Assembly: GCF_900205965.1 (NCBI RefSeq)
Contig: NZ_OAOF01000023.1
Coordinates: 1 to 64,000, forward strand
Direction: 5' to 3'
Length of the DNA: 64,000 nt
Origin: Lacrimispora amygdalina
Lineage (GTDB): Bacteria; Bacillota; Clostridia; Lachnospirales; Lachnospiraceae
The notes below the pieces were generated by a model. That model was not told the origin of the DNA. It searched no databases and saw only the letters and a list, made by a program, of their open reading frames with translations. Shown in pieces: positions 17,144 to 25,093 of this stretch; the stretch's first letter is position 1; every line of letters begins with the position of its first letter. The translations under genes and the position numbers were made by a program.

Positions 17144-17736
17144 ATACAAATATCATATATTCCCTTAAAATTTCTGTCTAGTTAATTGTAGCCGATCCAA
17201 TAAGTGGGCATAGTGGCTTGAACAAAATGAAAGCCAGTGGCTTGTGCTGGCCGATAACAAAGGCCTATAGCCTTAGAGCAAACCAACCGTTTTACGGGGG
17301 CATGATTTATTACGAGGGAATTATGAAAAACCACTAAAAAGTGTTAAGAAAATTGTAGGAAAAAACGGATATCAATTCAGTAAAATAATGGTACAATAGT
17401 TGAATAGCCTTATATAAAACTAGCATAATTATTATAGCAGAGAGGTGAGCTAAAGGGGGACTCTTTTGACAATGCTTGCTGTGAATGCTTCTTCAACTGC
17501 CTTAAAAGAAGAAATGGTTGTACCGGCTTTGGCAGAATCAATGGACTGAAAGATTGGTTCGGAAAGATTAATAAGACAGTCCGGAGAACACTTAGGAAAT
17601 CTTACTTGGTGAATGAGATTTTGGAATTATTAGGGACTTTTTAAATGTATGGTGATCGTCAGGAAAGGCGTATCATTGCAACATGAATGTTACTGCAATT
17701 TCTTGTTCAATAATAAAAATCAGTGGAGGCTATATT
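17144..17736. other. AT-rich region with unassigned open-frame fragments
   Basis: Almost 600 nt without a convincing gene. It begins with a 20-nt motif repeated near 20.5 kb. Two start-less open frames are present on the plus strand: one at about 17,191-17,337 (reading ...MKASGLCWPITKAYSL..., ending MKNH) and one at about 17,458-17,644 (Cys-rich, containing GFGRINGLKDWFGKINKTVR, ending ELLGTF). A 25-codon frame opening MLAVNASSTALKEEM overlaps the second. None shows a clear family, so they are treated as relics or non-coding DNA. Confidence 0.4.
17179..17198. repeat. 20-nt dispersed repeat, copy 1
   Basis: AGTTAATTGTAGCCGATCCA, 19 of 20 identical to a copy at about 20,506-20,525. The two copies are in the same orientation and bracket the lipoprotein, the truncated lysozyme and the DUF2812-like gene. 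Confidence 0.6.
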
Positions 17737-18615
17737 ATGAAAAGAAAATTTGTTAGATATGTTGTTGTTTCTATGTTATGTATGTTAGGAATTACCGGCT
17801 GCTCGTATTCTACACAAGAACATAATTCGGATGAGATACAGATTAATAATGAATCTATTATAGATAAAGATATTTCTAATAATACAGTAGCGGGAATTGA
17901 TAGCGTTATAGATAACTCTACAGCCAATATTCCTCAAAAAGATGGTAACTCTAGTGATTTACCTGGTGATATATCAGAAAGTACTTATGAAATGAAATTA
18001 TTTACTGAAGCACCGAATCAGGATAGCTCTGTAAAAATTCAATATCCTGTTTTTTCTGGAAATAAAGCAAAAGAAATAAATGCATTGATTTTGACCCAAG
18101 TACAAGATATTGCTTGGCTTGACCCCTCGCGTTTTCCAAAGAATGCGAAAGAGACTGTTGATTTTCAATCGGCTGTTACCTTACAAAATTCTAAAATAAT
18201 AAGTATTGTTTTTTGGGGAACATCTGATATAAATGTTAGTCAATTTCCAACCACTAACTTGTACTCTCTTAATATAGATCTACAATCCTTAAAATTAATA
18301 ACCTTAACAGATTTATTAACAATAAATGAAGAATTTGAAAAGACTTTTTTCGAGAAAGCTTTTTTTCCTACCAATCCAGTTACATCGTATAGCGAAGAAG
18401 AATTTCCTGAAATGCTGAAACTGCAGACTCCAGAATATCAATCTATAAGCCCATTTAGTAATCCTGAAGTTGTAAGATACTTTTTAAAACCTGAAGGAAT
18501 TGTTTTAAGCTTGTTATCAGTACATGCATCTGGAAGTGACCATTTTGAAGCAGAACTTCTATATAACGATATACAGGAATATTATTTATCGAAGCAAAAC
18601 TATTGGGAACAATAA
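17737..18615 (+). CDS. Lipoprotein with a DUF3298-like domain
   Basis: A 292-residue predicted lipoprotein: basic start, hydrophobic stretch and lipobox ITGC with the lipidated Cys at residue 22. The start is the ATG after GGAGG; an earlier in-frame ATG 54 nt upstream has no ribosome site. After an Asn/Ser/Asp-rich linker (22-95), a folded domain carries VKIQYPVFSGNKAKEINALI, then YSLNIDLQSLKLITLTDLL and a C-terminal FLKPEGIVLSLLSVHASG. This order resembles DUF3298/DUF4163 domains, a weak match by eye. The gene is more AT-rich than its neighbours and sits in the accessory patch. Confidence 0.7.
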   Translation: MKRKFVRYVVVSMLCMLGITGCSYSTQEHNSDEIQINNESIIDKDISNNTVAGIDSVIDNSTANIPQKDGNSSDLPGDISESTYEMKLFTEAPNQDSSVKIQYPVFSGNKAKEINALILTQVQDIAWLDPSRFPKNAKETVDFQSAVTLQNSKIISIVFWGTSDINVSQFPTTNLYSLNIDLQSLKLITLTDLLTINEEFEKTFFEKAFFPTNPVTSYSEEEFPEMLKLQTPEYQSISPFSNPEVVRYFLKPEGIVLSLLSVHASGSDHFEAELLYNDIQEYYLSKQNYWEQ

Positions 18616-18620
18616 TTTAT

Positions 18621-18652
18621 AAAGGAGACCGAATTTCTACGGTCCCCTTTTA
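18621..18652 (+). terminator. Terminator of the lipoprotein gene
   Basis: Stem AAAGGAGACCG / CGGTCCCCTTT with one mismatch and a T-rich tail, immediately after the stop codon. Confidence 0.6.
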
Positions 18653-18671
18653 GGCTATATGCTATATTTAT

Positions 18672-19487
18672 TTAAGACAGCGTACCATACCATTTAATAG
18701 CCTGATTTCCACGCACTGGAATCTGATTAAGATCCTTCGCCTTTTCATAGTTATAGAGGAACGCAGCAGCAAGGTCATATGCACCTTTTGTAGATTTAGT
18801 AAACTCCGGAAATGTATAATTATATTCAGAAGTAGGATACCACTGCTTCTCATTGTAATCAGTTGTAGTTAACTCAAATAATATTCGCTGTAACTGGCTA
18901 TCCATATCAACCGGATACAGATTTCTTTCATCAGCCCAATTAAGAAACTTAGATGCTGGTGACCACATGGTTAAGCCAAATCCCAACTTCATATTACCTT
19001 CATCTCCGTTCTGCCAGCGCCCCGGACTGATTGTGCTTTCTGTCTGCATATTTCCGAGCATGCCGCAAACTGCATTTTTTGTCCATCCTCTAGCTCTTAG
19101 ATAGTTCAAAATATACTGAGCATTTACTTTCATCTGTCTCTGAGTAAGGTAAGTATTATAAGCATAAACTTTATCATAAGCGGGCGCACTTCCTGATGAA
19201 AATGCATTTATTGTTGCATAATTTTCAACAATTCTGTATCTTCTGCGGTCAGGGGCTGATGTCGTCCACGTACTTTGCCATACGCCATCATCATCTACCC
19301 AATAATAATTTACCCCATCCGCTGCTTTGATGTAGCAAGAAACAAACAGATAAGAATCTTTACCAAAGCAATAATCTTTCCCTTCAATGGTTTTCCAGGC
19401 ACTTGCTGTATAGGAATAATCTTTTTCTACATACCACCAACTATTGTTGTCAATGAGTCCAAAAAAATGGAGTCTAAAAAAAGGATA
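18672..19487 (-). pseudogene. 5'-truncated phage-tail-type lysozyme with cell-wall-binding remnant
   Basis: The C-terminal 153 residues (from MKVNAQYILNYLRARGW) form a phage tail lysozyme domain (Phage_lysozyme2-like), with the catalytic-type Glu in GNMQTESTISPGRWQ. The same frame stays open another 354 nt upstream of that Met, with no ATG, GTG or TTG start. It reads as aromatic cell-wall-binding repeats (DNNSWWYVEKDYSYTASAW, GVNYYWVDDDGVWQSTW), followed by the linker SAPDRRRYRIVENYATINAF. The frame ends at an in-frame TAA right beside the terminator of the next gene. The internal Met has no ribosome site, so this is a remnant of a larger secreted endolysin. Confidence 0.75.
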
Positions 19488-19517
19488 TTATCGACAGCCA
19501 GTTTCTTCCTGGCTGTC
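19474..19517 (-). terminator. Terminator of the DUF2812-like gene
   Basis: A perfect 9-bp stem (GACAGCCAG / CTGGCTGTC, 7-nt loop), followed about 10 nt later on the minus strand by a run of seven T. The truncated lysozyme frame begins inside this segment. Confidence 0.55.
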
Positions 19518-19542
19518 ATAATGTCCTTCTCCTGATTCTGTT

Positions 19543-20361
19543 TTATAAGAAACTAAATGCTGCCAGAAGCACTTGTGTTATCAGCAGATAAAGATAAGAG
19601 CCCCGGACACGAAACCGATAAACAAAACCAACGCTGCCATAGATCACCCACAGCCTTAAAAGATTGACTGTCAGTACGATGTCCTTTGCTGATATTAAAA
19701 TCGCAGCACTAATGCAGATACTTCCAGTCAGTATTACCCATCTAAGGATATCACCAATCCGAAATAAAAGATTTTTCAATTTCGTACGGCTAAAAAAATA
19801 TATAGTGCCTTCTATGTACACTCCTTTTCCCTTCCTCATATCATGAAGATCGCCGGTAAAGTAAATCAGAAAATTAATAATTAAAGCCAGATAAAGCGCC
19901 AGATTCAACTGGTTAAAATAGAAATCCCCCTTTTGGACCAATAAAATTTTCAGCACCGTAGTGATCACGGAGAAGAGAAGTAACATACAAACAATCGCTG
20001 CAGTTTTTTTTACAGGGATACCCAGTAATCTATTCTGCTTTTCTGCGATTAGTCGTGACCTCTTTTCATAAGCATCACCGGAAGGAAATCCAAATATGAT
20101 ATAATGATTATTCTGGCATAGAATCTCTCCTTTTCCAGTCTTCAATTGCTCAATTTCTTCATCTATCTCATCATCTAAATATTTGTAAAAAACAGCATAC
20201 ACCTTTGGTGCATCCGTGTCTGTATGACAAAATTTCAGAATTCTGAAAGAGTTCCCTATCATACCGCAAAGAGTATATCCCTTTTTACTCTGCTTTTCTA
20301 TCAGCTCAGTCAAAGCGGCGTACTCATAGAATTGATAATTATTATATACTATTTTAACCAT
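19543..20361 (-). CDS. DUF2812-like membrane protein
   Basis: A 272-residue protein with a soluble N-terminal domain (residues 1 to about 115, starting MVKIVYNNYQFYEYAALTEL and including IEKQSKKGYTLCGMIG) and four or five transmembrane helices (about 120-140, 152-170, 205-225, 228-250 and near the end). The pattern of a short domain about a large 'cell/self' Gly-Tyr motif followed by a membrane bundle fits DUF2812 proteins, which often partner PadR regulators; no PadR is seen here. The family assignment is tentative. Confidence 0.6.
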   Translation of the reverse strand: MVKIVYNNYQFYEYAALTELIEKQSKKGYTLCGMIGNSFRILKFCHTDTDAPKVYAVFYKYLDDEIDEEIEQLKTGKGEILCQNNHYIIFGFPSGDAYEKRSRLIAEKQNRLLGIPVKKTAAIVCMLLLFSVITTVLKILLVQKGDFYFNQLNLALYLALIINFLIYFTGDLHDMRKGKGVYIEGTIYFFSRTKLKNLLFRIGDILRWVILTGSICISAAILISAKDIVLTVNLLRLWVIYGSVGFVYRFRVRGSYLYLLITQVLLAAFSFL

Positions 20362-20505
20362 ATTCTTCCCCTTTTTCTAATCTGTCAAACACTACAAATT
20401 CATCATATACTCAATATGTAGGTTTATCAACCAGATTGTTGCAATTATAATTAGATTGTCAACAGTTTTCTAGACACCAATCCAAGTATATCAGATTAGA
20501 ATATC

Positions 20506-20525
20506 AGTTAATTGCAGCCGATCCA
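20506..20525. repeat. 20-nt dispersed repeat, copy 2
   Basis: AGTTAATTGCAGCCGATCCA, differing at one base from the copy near 17.18 kb. It lies in the divergent gap just upstream of the DUF4160 gene. Confidence 0.6.
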
Positions 20526-20577
20526 CTTGCATATCACAATCTCATCATGGTATAATAATGAAAAGGACGGTGATAAA

Positions 20578-20838
20578 ATGCCTGAGATATCATTATTTTA
20601 TGGTATACGCATAACTATGTACTATAACGATCATACACCACCACATTTTCATGCCGAGTATAATGGTAGTAAAGCATTGGTGGACATTATTAACATACAA
20701 GTAATAAGAGGTTCATTGCCAAATAAGCAGTTACGTTTAATACTTGCATGGTGTACAATCCATCAGGATGAATTAATGCAAAACTGGGAACTAACAAAAG
20801 ATCAAAAGCCATTAAATAGAATTAATCCTTTAATATAG
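20578..20838 (+). CDS. DUF4160 domain protein
   Basis: An 86-residue protein with the DUF4160 signature: MPEISLFYGIRITMYYNDHT, then PPHFHAEYNG and a C-terminal WELTKDQKPLNRINPL. The start is the ATG 10 nt after AAGGAC; an earlier in-frame codon lacks a ribosome site. It is followed 11 nt later by a DUF2442 gene. The two families occur together very often and are sometimes listed as toxin-antitoxin-like, which is not established. The HFH motif could bind metal or nucleic acid. Confidence 0.88.
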   Translation: MPEISLFYGIRITMYYNDHTPPHFHAEYNGSKALVDIINIQVIRGSLPNKQLRLILAWCTIHQDELMQNWELTKDQKPLNRINPLI

Positions 20839-20849
20839 GAGGTGTGAAT

Positions 20850-21134
20850 ATGCAAGATTATTTTCCTGTAGTTGTACAAGTGATACCACTAGACAATTAT
20901 CATGTACAAGTATTTTTTGATAATGGAAAGATTGTCGACTATAACGCAACAAATCTTTTACAAGGCGAAGTATTTAAACCACTGCAAGATATTCAGACAT
21001 TTAAAGATACATGCACAGTATTAAACGATACTTTAGCATGGGACATATCAGGCAACAGGGATCCAAGTGAGAGTATAGATATTGACCCGTTCACGCTTTA
21101 TGAGTTGGATTCAATTAACCACTTAATTGCATAA
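20850..21134 (+). CDS. DUF2442 domain protein
   Basis: A 94-residue protein of the DUF2442 (NE0471 N-terminal-like) family: VVQVIPLDNYHVQVFFDNGK, then a FKPLQDIQTFKDTCTVLNDTLAWD segment and SIDIDPFTLYE. The start is the ATG 7 nt after AGGAGG; a GTG two codons earlier overlaps that site and is rejected. It is co-transcribed with the DUF4160 gene, and the pair ends in a strong terminator. Confidence 0.9.
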   Translation: MQDYFPVVVQVIPLDNYHVQVFFDNGKIVDYNATNLLQGEVFKPLQDIQTFKDTCTVLNDTLAWDISGNRDPSESIDIDPFTLYELDSINHLIA

Positions 21135-21184
21135 AAGTATATATAAGCATCAAAAAAGGCGGTTATACCATGGATTAATGGATT

Positions 21185-21209
21185 ACGGACTCTTCGGAGT
21201 CCGTTTTTC
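21185..21209 (+). terminator. Terminator of the DUF4160-DUF2442 operon
   Basis: Perfect stem ACGGACTC / GAGTCCGT with a stable TTCG tetraloop and a T-run. Confidence 0.85.
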
Positions 21210-21220
21210 TATTTTTAAGT

Positions 21221-21275
21221 AAAAAAGGGGAGCTATTGCTCCAATAGATTATTCATCTATTTTTGCAACAGCCCC
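21221..21275 (-). terminator. Terminator of leuS
   Basis: On the minus strand an outer stem (GGGGCTGTTGC with GCAATAGCTCCCC, one bulge) encloses an inner AATAGATGA/TCTATT stem and is followed by a T-run. Confidence 0.7.
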
Positions 21276-21282
21276 GCTTGTT

Positions 21283-23697
21283 TTATTTACAGACGATATT
21301 AATGATCCTTCCAGGAACATAAATTTCCTTCACAATGGTTCCGGTAATCTTATCCGGAATCAGAGCTTTTCCTGCTTCTATTGCATCTTCCTTCGAAACA
21401 TCCGCCGGAAGTTTTACCACAGCTCTTGTCTTTCCATTCACCTGAACGGCCACTTCGATTTCATCCTCTTTCATAGCCTCTTCACTCCACTCCGGCCATG
21501 TTGCATGGAATACAGTATCTGTACCGCCAAGCTGCTGCCACAGTTCCTCTCCGATATGAGGTGCAAATGGAGCAAGAAGAATCACAAAGGTCTTTAATGT
21601 CTCTTTATCAATGCCGCCGGCTGTTTTTGCCAGATCAATAAACTTGTTGTTATATTCCATAAACCCGGATATTACAGTATTTAAGTTAAACTGGTTGAAA
21701 CGCTGTTCAATGTCAAATACCAGTTTGTTACGGAGACGGATCATTTCTTTTGTCGCTTTTACGTCTTTCCCGCAGTTGTCTGATACCAGATTATAGAAAC
21801 GGTTTAAGAAACGGCTGACGCCTTCAATTCCTCTGTCATCCCACTCTGCATCTAACTCCGGCGGGCCTACAAAAAGCTCATACATACGAAGGGAATCACA
21901 GCCATAATCCTGAACCAGCTCGTCGGGAGAAACCACGTTTCCCTTAGACTTGCTCATCTTGATTCCGTTTTTGCCGGTAATCATTCCCTGGTTAAACAGC
22001 TTTTTAAATGGTTCATCAAAATCCACAACACCGATATCAGATAAAAACTTGGTATAGAAACGGGAATACAGAAGATGAAGAACTGCATGCTCCACACCGC
22101 CAATATACATATCAACTGGAAGATATTTGTCTGCCTTTTCTCTGGAAACCAGTTCTTTCTCATTGTGGCTGTCTACGTAGCGGAGGAAATACCAGGAAGA
22201 TCCTGCCCACTGCGGCATGGTATTGGTCTCTCTCTTTGCAGCAGCACCGCATACCGGACAGGTGGTGTTTACCCACTCCTCAATATCCGCAAGAGGGGAT
22301 TCTCCTGTACCAGTAGGCTGATAGCTTTCCACTTCCGGAAGGGTAAGAGGAAGCTGGTCTTCCGGTACCGGAACATTGCCGCAGTGTGGACAGTGTATGA
22401 TGGGAATCGGCTCTCCCCAGTAACGCTGTCTGGAGAATACCCAGTCACGAAGCTTAAAGTTCACTGTTTTCTTACCAAGACCTCTCGCTTCGATCATGGC
22501 AGGTGCTTCCTTTTTGAGAACTGCTGATTCCATACCGTTCCATTCGCCGGAATTGATCATGGTACCGTTTGCCTCTGTATAGGCCTCTGTCATGTTTTCT
22601 ATTTCTTTACCGTCTTTTGCAATTACCTGTATGATAGGAATATTAAATTTTGTTGCAAACTCAAAGTCTCTGTCATCATGGGCAGGAACACACATGATAG
22701 CACCTGTACCGTAATCACCCAGTACATAATCGGAAATCCAGATCGGAACTTTTGCACCGCTTAAAGGATTAACTGCATAGCTTCCCGTAAATACACCTGT
22801 TTTTTCCTTATCCTGCAGACGGTCAACATTGGATTTCATGGAGGCGTCATAGATATACTGTTCCACAGCTGCCTGAGTTTCCGGCACTGCAAGAGAAGAA
22901 GCCAGAGCGTGCTCCGGTGCAAGCACCATAAAGGTTGCTCCATATAACGTATCAGGTCTTGTGGTGTAAACCGTTATGGCTTCATCCCTTCCCTCAACCT
23001 TAAAATCCACCTCTGCGCCGTAAGATTTTCCGATCCAGTCTGTCTGCATCTTCTTAACCTTTTCCGGCCAGTCAAGCTTATCCAAGTCATTTAACAGACG
23101 GTCTGCATAAGCTGTGATTTTTAACATCCACTGTCTTAAGTTCTTCTTGGTTACGGTAGTTCCGCAGCGTTCGCAGCAGCCATTTACCACTTCCTCGTTG
23201 GCAAGACCTGTTTTACAGGAAGGACACCAGTTAATGGGGAACTCCTTCTCATAAGCAAGGCCCTTCTTAAACATCTGCACAAAAATCCACTGAGTCCACT
23301 TATAAAATCCCGGATCTGTGGTGTTAACTTCCATATCCCAGTCGTAAACAGCAGCAATTTCATCAATCTGCCTTTTGATGTTCTTTACATTCTCAGCCGT
23401 AGATTTTGCCGGATGAACACCCATCTTAATTGCATAATTTTCTGCCGGAAGGCCAAACGCATCCCAGCCCATTGGATGGATCACATAATGACCCTTTAAG
23501 ATCTGATAACGGCTCCAGACATCAGAGATGACATAGCCTCTCCAGTGACCTACATGAAGACCACTTCCGGACGGATAAGGGAACATATCCAGACAATAAT
23601 ATTTTGGTTTCTTTCCATCGTCCACATTAATCGGATTTTTCGCCCAATTCTCACGCCACTTTTTTTCAATAGCGCTATGATTATAAGATGATGCCAT
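21283..23697 (-). CDS. leuS: Leucyl-tRNA synthetase
   Basis: Charges tRNA(Leu). 804 residues, full length. The HIGH-type motif is FPYPSGSGLHVGHWRGY near residue 40; KMSKSKGNVVSPDELV near residue 570 is the KMSKS loop. The CP1 editing domain (about 220-420) holds TTRPDTLYGATFM and the conserved PAHDDRDFEFA. Zinc-type cysteines occur at WCPSCKTGLANEEVVNGCCERCG and CPHCGNVP. The start is the ATG after GGAGGAAATATTGTT; an in-frame ATG 90 nt upstream lies inside the T-box terminator and is rejected. Expression is controlled by a Leu T-box. Confidence 0.98.
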   Translation of the reverse strand: MASSYNHSAIEKKWRENWAKNPINVDDGKKPKYYCLDMFPYPSGSGLHVGHWRGYVISDVWSRYQILKGHYVIHPMGWDAFGLPAENYAIKMGVHPAKSTAENVKNIKRQIDEIAAVYDWDMEVNTTDPGFYKWTQWIFVQMFKKGLAYEKEFPINWCPSCKTGLANEEVVNGCCERCGTTVTKKNLRQWMLKITAYADRLLNDLDKLDWPEKVKKMQTDWIGKSYGAEVDFKVEGRDEAITVYTTRPDTLYGATFMVLAPEHALASSLAVPETQAAVEQYIYDASMKSNVDRLQDKEKTGVFTGSYAVNPLSGAKVPIWISDYVLGDYGTGAIMCVPAHDDRDFEFATKFNIPIIQVIAKDGKEIENMTEAYTEANGTMINSGEWNGMESAVLKKEAPAMIEARGLGKKTVNFKLRDWVFSRQRYWGEPIPIIHCPHCGNVPVPEDQLPLTLPEVESYQPTGTGESPLADIEEWVNTTCPVCGAAAKRETNTMPQWAGSSWYFLRYVDSHNEKELVSREKADKYLPVDMYIGGVEHAVLHLLYSRFYTKFLSDIGVVDFDEPFKKLFNQGMITGKNGIKMSKSKGNVVSPDELVQDYGCDSLRMYELFVGPPELDAEWDDRGIEGVSRFLNRFYNLVSDNCGKDVKATKEMIRLRNKLVFDIEQRFNQFNLNTVISGFMEYNNKFIDLAKTAGGIDKETLKTFVILLAPFAPHIGEELWQQLGGTDTVFHATWPEWSEEAMKEDEIEVAVQVNGKTRAVVKLPADVSKEDAIEAGKALIPDKITGTIVKEIYVPGRIINIVCK

Positions 23698-23699
23698 AA

Positions 23700-24006
23700 C
23701 AATATTTCCTCCTTTAGTTATAAAAAAAAGCGTCTCCAACCGTAAAAAAACGGTTATAGAGACGCAGAATTTACCACGTGGTACCACTCTATTTCATACA
23801 AAATGTATGCACTCAACCGGACAGAAGCTTCTGTCCGCCCGCTGTAACGGTCGGGAAACCGGCTATACCTACACAAAAGCCATGGCTTTCTTCAGCACGC
23901 TACTCAAAGGCCAGTTCAGCTGTCTTCCCCAACCGGCTTTCACCAGCCGCCGGCTCTCTGAATGTTTCAGACTGCTTACTACTCCTGATCACTGTATTTT
24001 TGCTAA
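23700..24006 (-). promoter_or_regulatory. Leu-specific T-box riboswitch of leuS
   Basis: A tRNA-sensing leader of about 300 nt. On the minus strand it shows the Stem I landmarks (GGAGTAGTAAGC, then AGAGAGCC...GGTGAAAGCCGG) and the specifier region GAACTGGCCTTTGAGTAGC, giving specifier CUG (Leu) by register with the Trp T-box in this window. The T-box sequence GTGGTACCACG is at about 23,777-23,787. The terminator (GCGTCTC...GAGACGC plus eight T) is at 23,722-23,765. Uncharged tRNA(Leu) would favour the antiterminator and leuS expression. Confidence 0.93.
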
Positions 24007-24011
24007 CTGTA

Positions 24012-24040
24012 AATGTAACACAATTGCCGGGACGTGTCAA
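24012..24040 (-). promoter_or_regulatory. Promoter of the leuS T-box transcript
   Basis: On the minus strand: consensus TTGACA, a 17-nt spacer, then TACATT, just upstream of the T-box leader and inside the short gap after the CPBP protease gene. Confidence 0.75.
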
Positions 24041-24047
24041 CATGATT

Positions 24048-24962
24048 TTATGAAAACTCTGTAATTACAAAGGAAATGGCAGATAATATAAAAAATAATA
24101 CCATGCCAATATTCAAAAACAGTATCTTTCCTGCTCCCCTGCCCCAGACCGCTTCTTCGCCCTGCCAGAACATCCAGTCTTTCCTCGTAAGAATAAACAA
24201 CACGATTCCCGCAATCATGGATCCATATAGAACCAGAGAATAAATCGCTGCCAGCACCATGGAATTCTGAATATAGATTGCCGCCACTGATCCTAAAAAG
24301 TTAATAATCATATGGAATACTATGGTATAGCGGAGTCTTCCTGTTCTGGTATAAATATAGCCAAACACAAGACCAATTCCAAATGCGTAAAAAAATTGAT
24401 AAAAATTCCCGTGGCAGAGTCCGAAAATCACTGCAGATACTAAAATAGCCGCTTTCTCCCCATATCTGCGTATCCGGTCAATGATAAGCCTGCGGAATAG
24501 TATTTCTTCACAAACAGGTGCCATAACCACCATAATTGCAAATATAGTCCCTGTACTCAGCCCCTTAAGCACCTCTGTCACCGGATTCACCATCGGTCTT
24601 CCTTCCAGCGCGCTGATCAGACTCATGAGCAGCTGCCCCAGTAAATTACCGGCAATCAATGCAGTGATACAGATAAAAAATGAGCAGATCAGCAGCTTTT
24701 TATCCGCTTTCCTGCTTACCGGTCTATGAGTGACAGGCATATTCTTTATAATCAGAAATAAAACCATTCCTCCCGCTGCATAATTGGCCAGGGAAGTAGC
24801 AAATAAATACCAGTTGCGGGATAAATTCAAAATACCTTCCCGATTAACTACATAAATAAAAATCCTTAACACAATTTGAAGTACAATTGATGCACTGAGA
24901 AAACCGGTATATCCGATTCCGATTCTTCCAAATGCTTTTCTTGCGGCTCTCGTCTCTTCCAC
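24048..24962 (-). CDS. CPBP family intramembrane glutamic protease (CAAX/Abi type)
   Basis: A 304-residue polytopic membrane protein with about eight hydrophobic segments. The three CPBP motifs are in order: EEILFRRLIIDRIR near residue 160 (catalytic Glu pair), HGNFYQFFYAFGIG near residue 194, and FHMIINFLG near residue 227. It probably cleaves membrane-embedded substrates; some members process bacteriocins or immunity proteins, but no such genes are adjacent. It is monocistronic, upstream of the leuS leader. Confidence 0.9.
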   Translation of the reverse strand: MEETRAARKAFGRIGIGYTGFLSASIVLQIVLRIFIYVVNREGILNLSRNWYLFATSLANYAAGGMVLFLIIKNMPVTHRPVSRKADKKLLICSFFICITALIAGNLLGQLLMSLISALEGRPMVNPVTEVLKGLSTGTIFAIMVVMAPVCEEILFRRLIIDRIRRYGEKAAILVSAVIFGLCHGNFYQFFYAFGIGLVFGYIYTRTGRLRYTIVFHMIINFLGSVAAIYIQNSMVLAAIYSLVLYGSMIAGIVLFILTRKDWMFWQGEEAVWGRGAGKILFLNIGMVLFFILSAISFVITEFS

Positions 24963-25044
24963 TCGCCCCTTACCTCCTGCTGAATTGTTACCAGTTTAAC
25001 ACATAACCATGAAATACGCAATTCCTCCAGCAGTCTTACGGTAA

Positions 25045-25079
25045 TAAAACGGCGGACCCATATGTATTCTGGATCCGCC
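25045..25079 (-). terminator. Terminator of the EF-G paralogue gene
   Basis: On the minus strand: GGCGGATCC / GGGTCCGCC stem with an 11-nt loop and a T-rich tail. Confidence 0.75.
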
Positions 25080-25093
25080 TGAATCATTATCTA

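Noticed and set aside
17191..17320. Minus-strand frame ending WIGYN, with the same ending (WIGCN) at the second repeat copy
   Set aside because: The shared ending is only the 20-nt repeat itself; the frames have no start and diverge at once, so a shared protein is not supported.
23778..24064. Open frames on the plus strand across the leuS leader
   Set aside because: The segment is fully explained by the T-box riboswitch on the minus strand.
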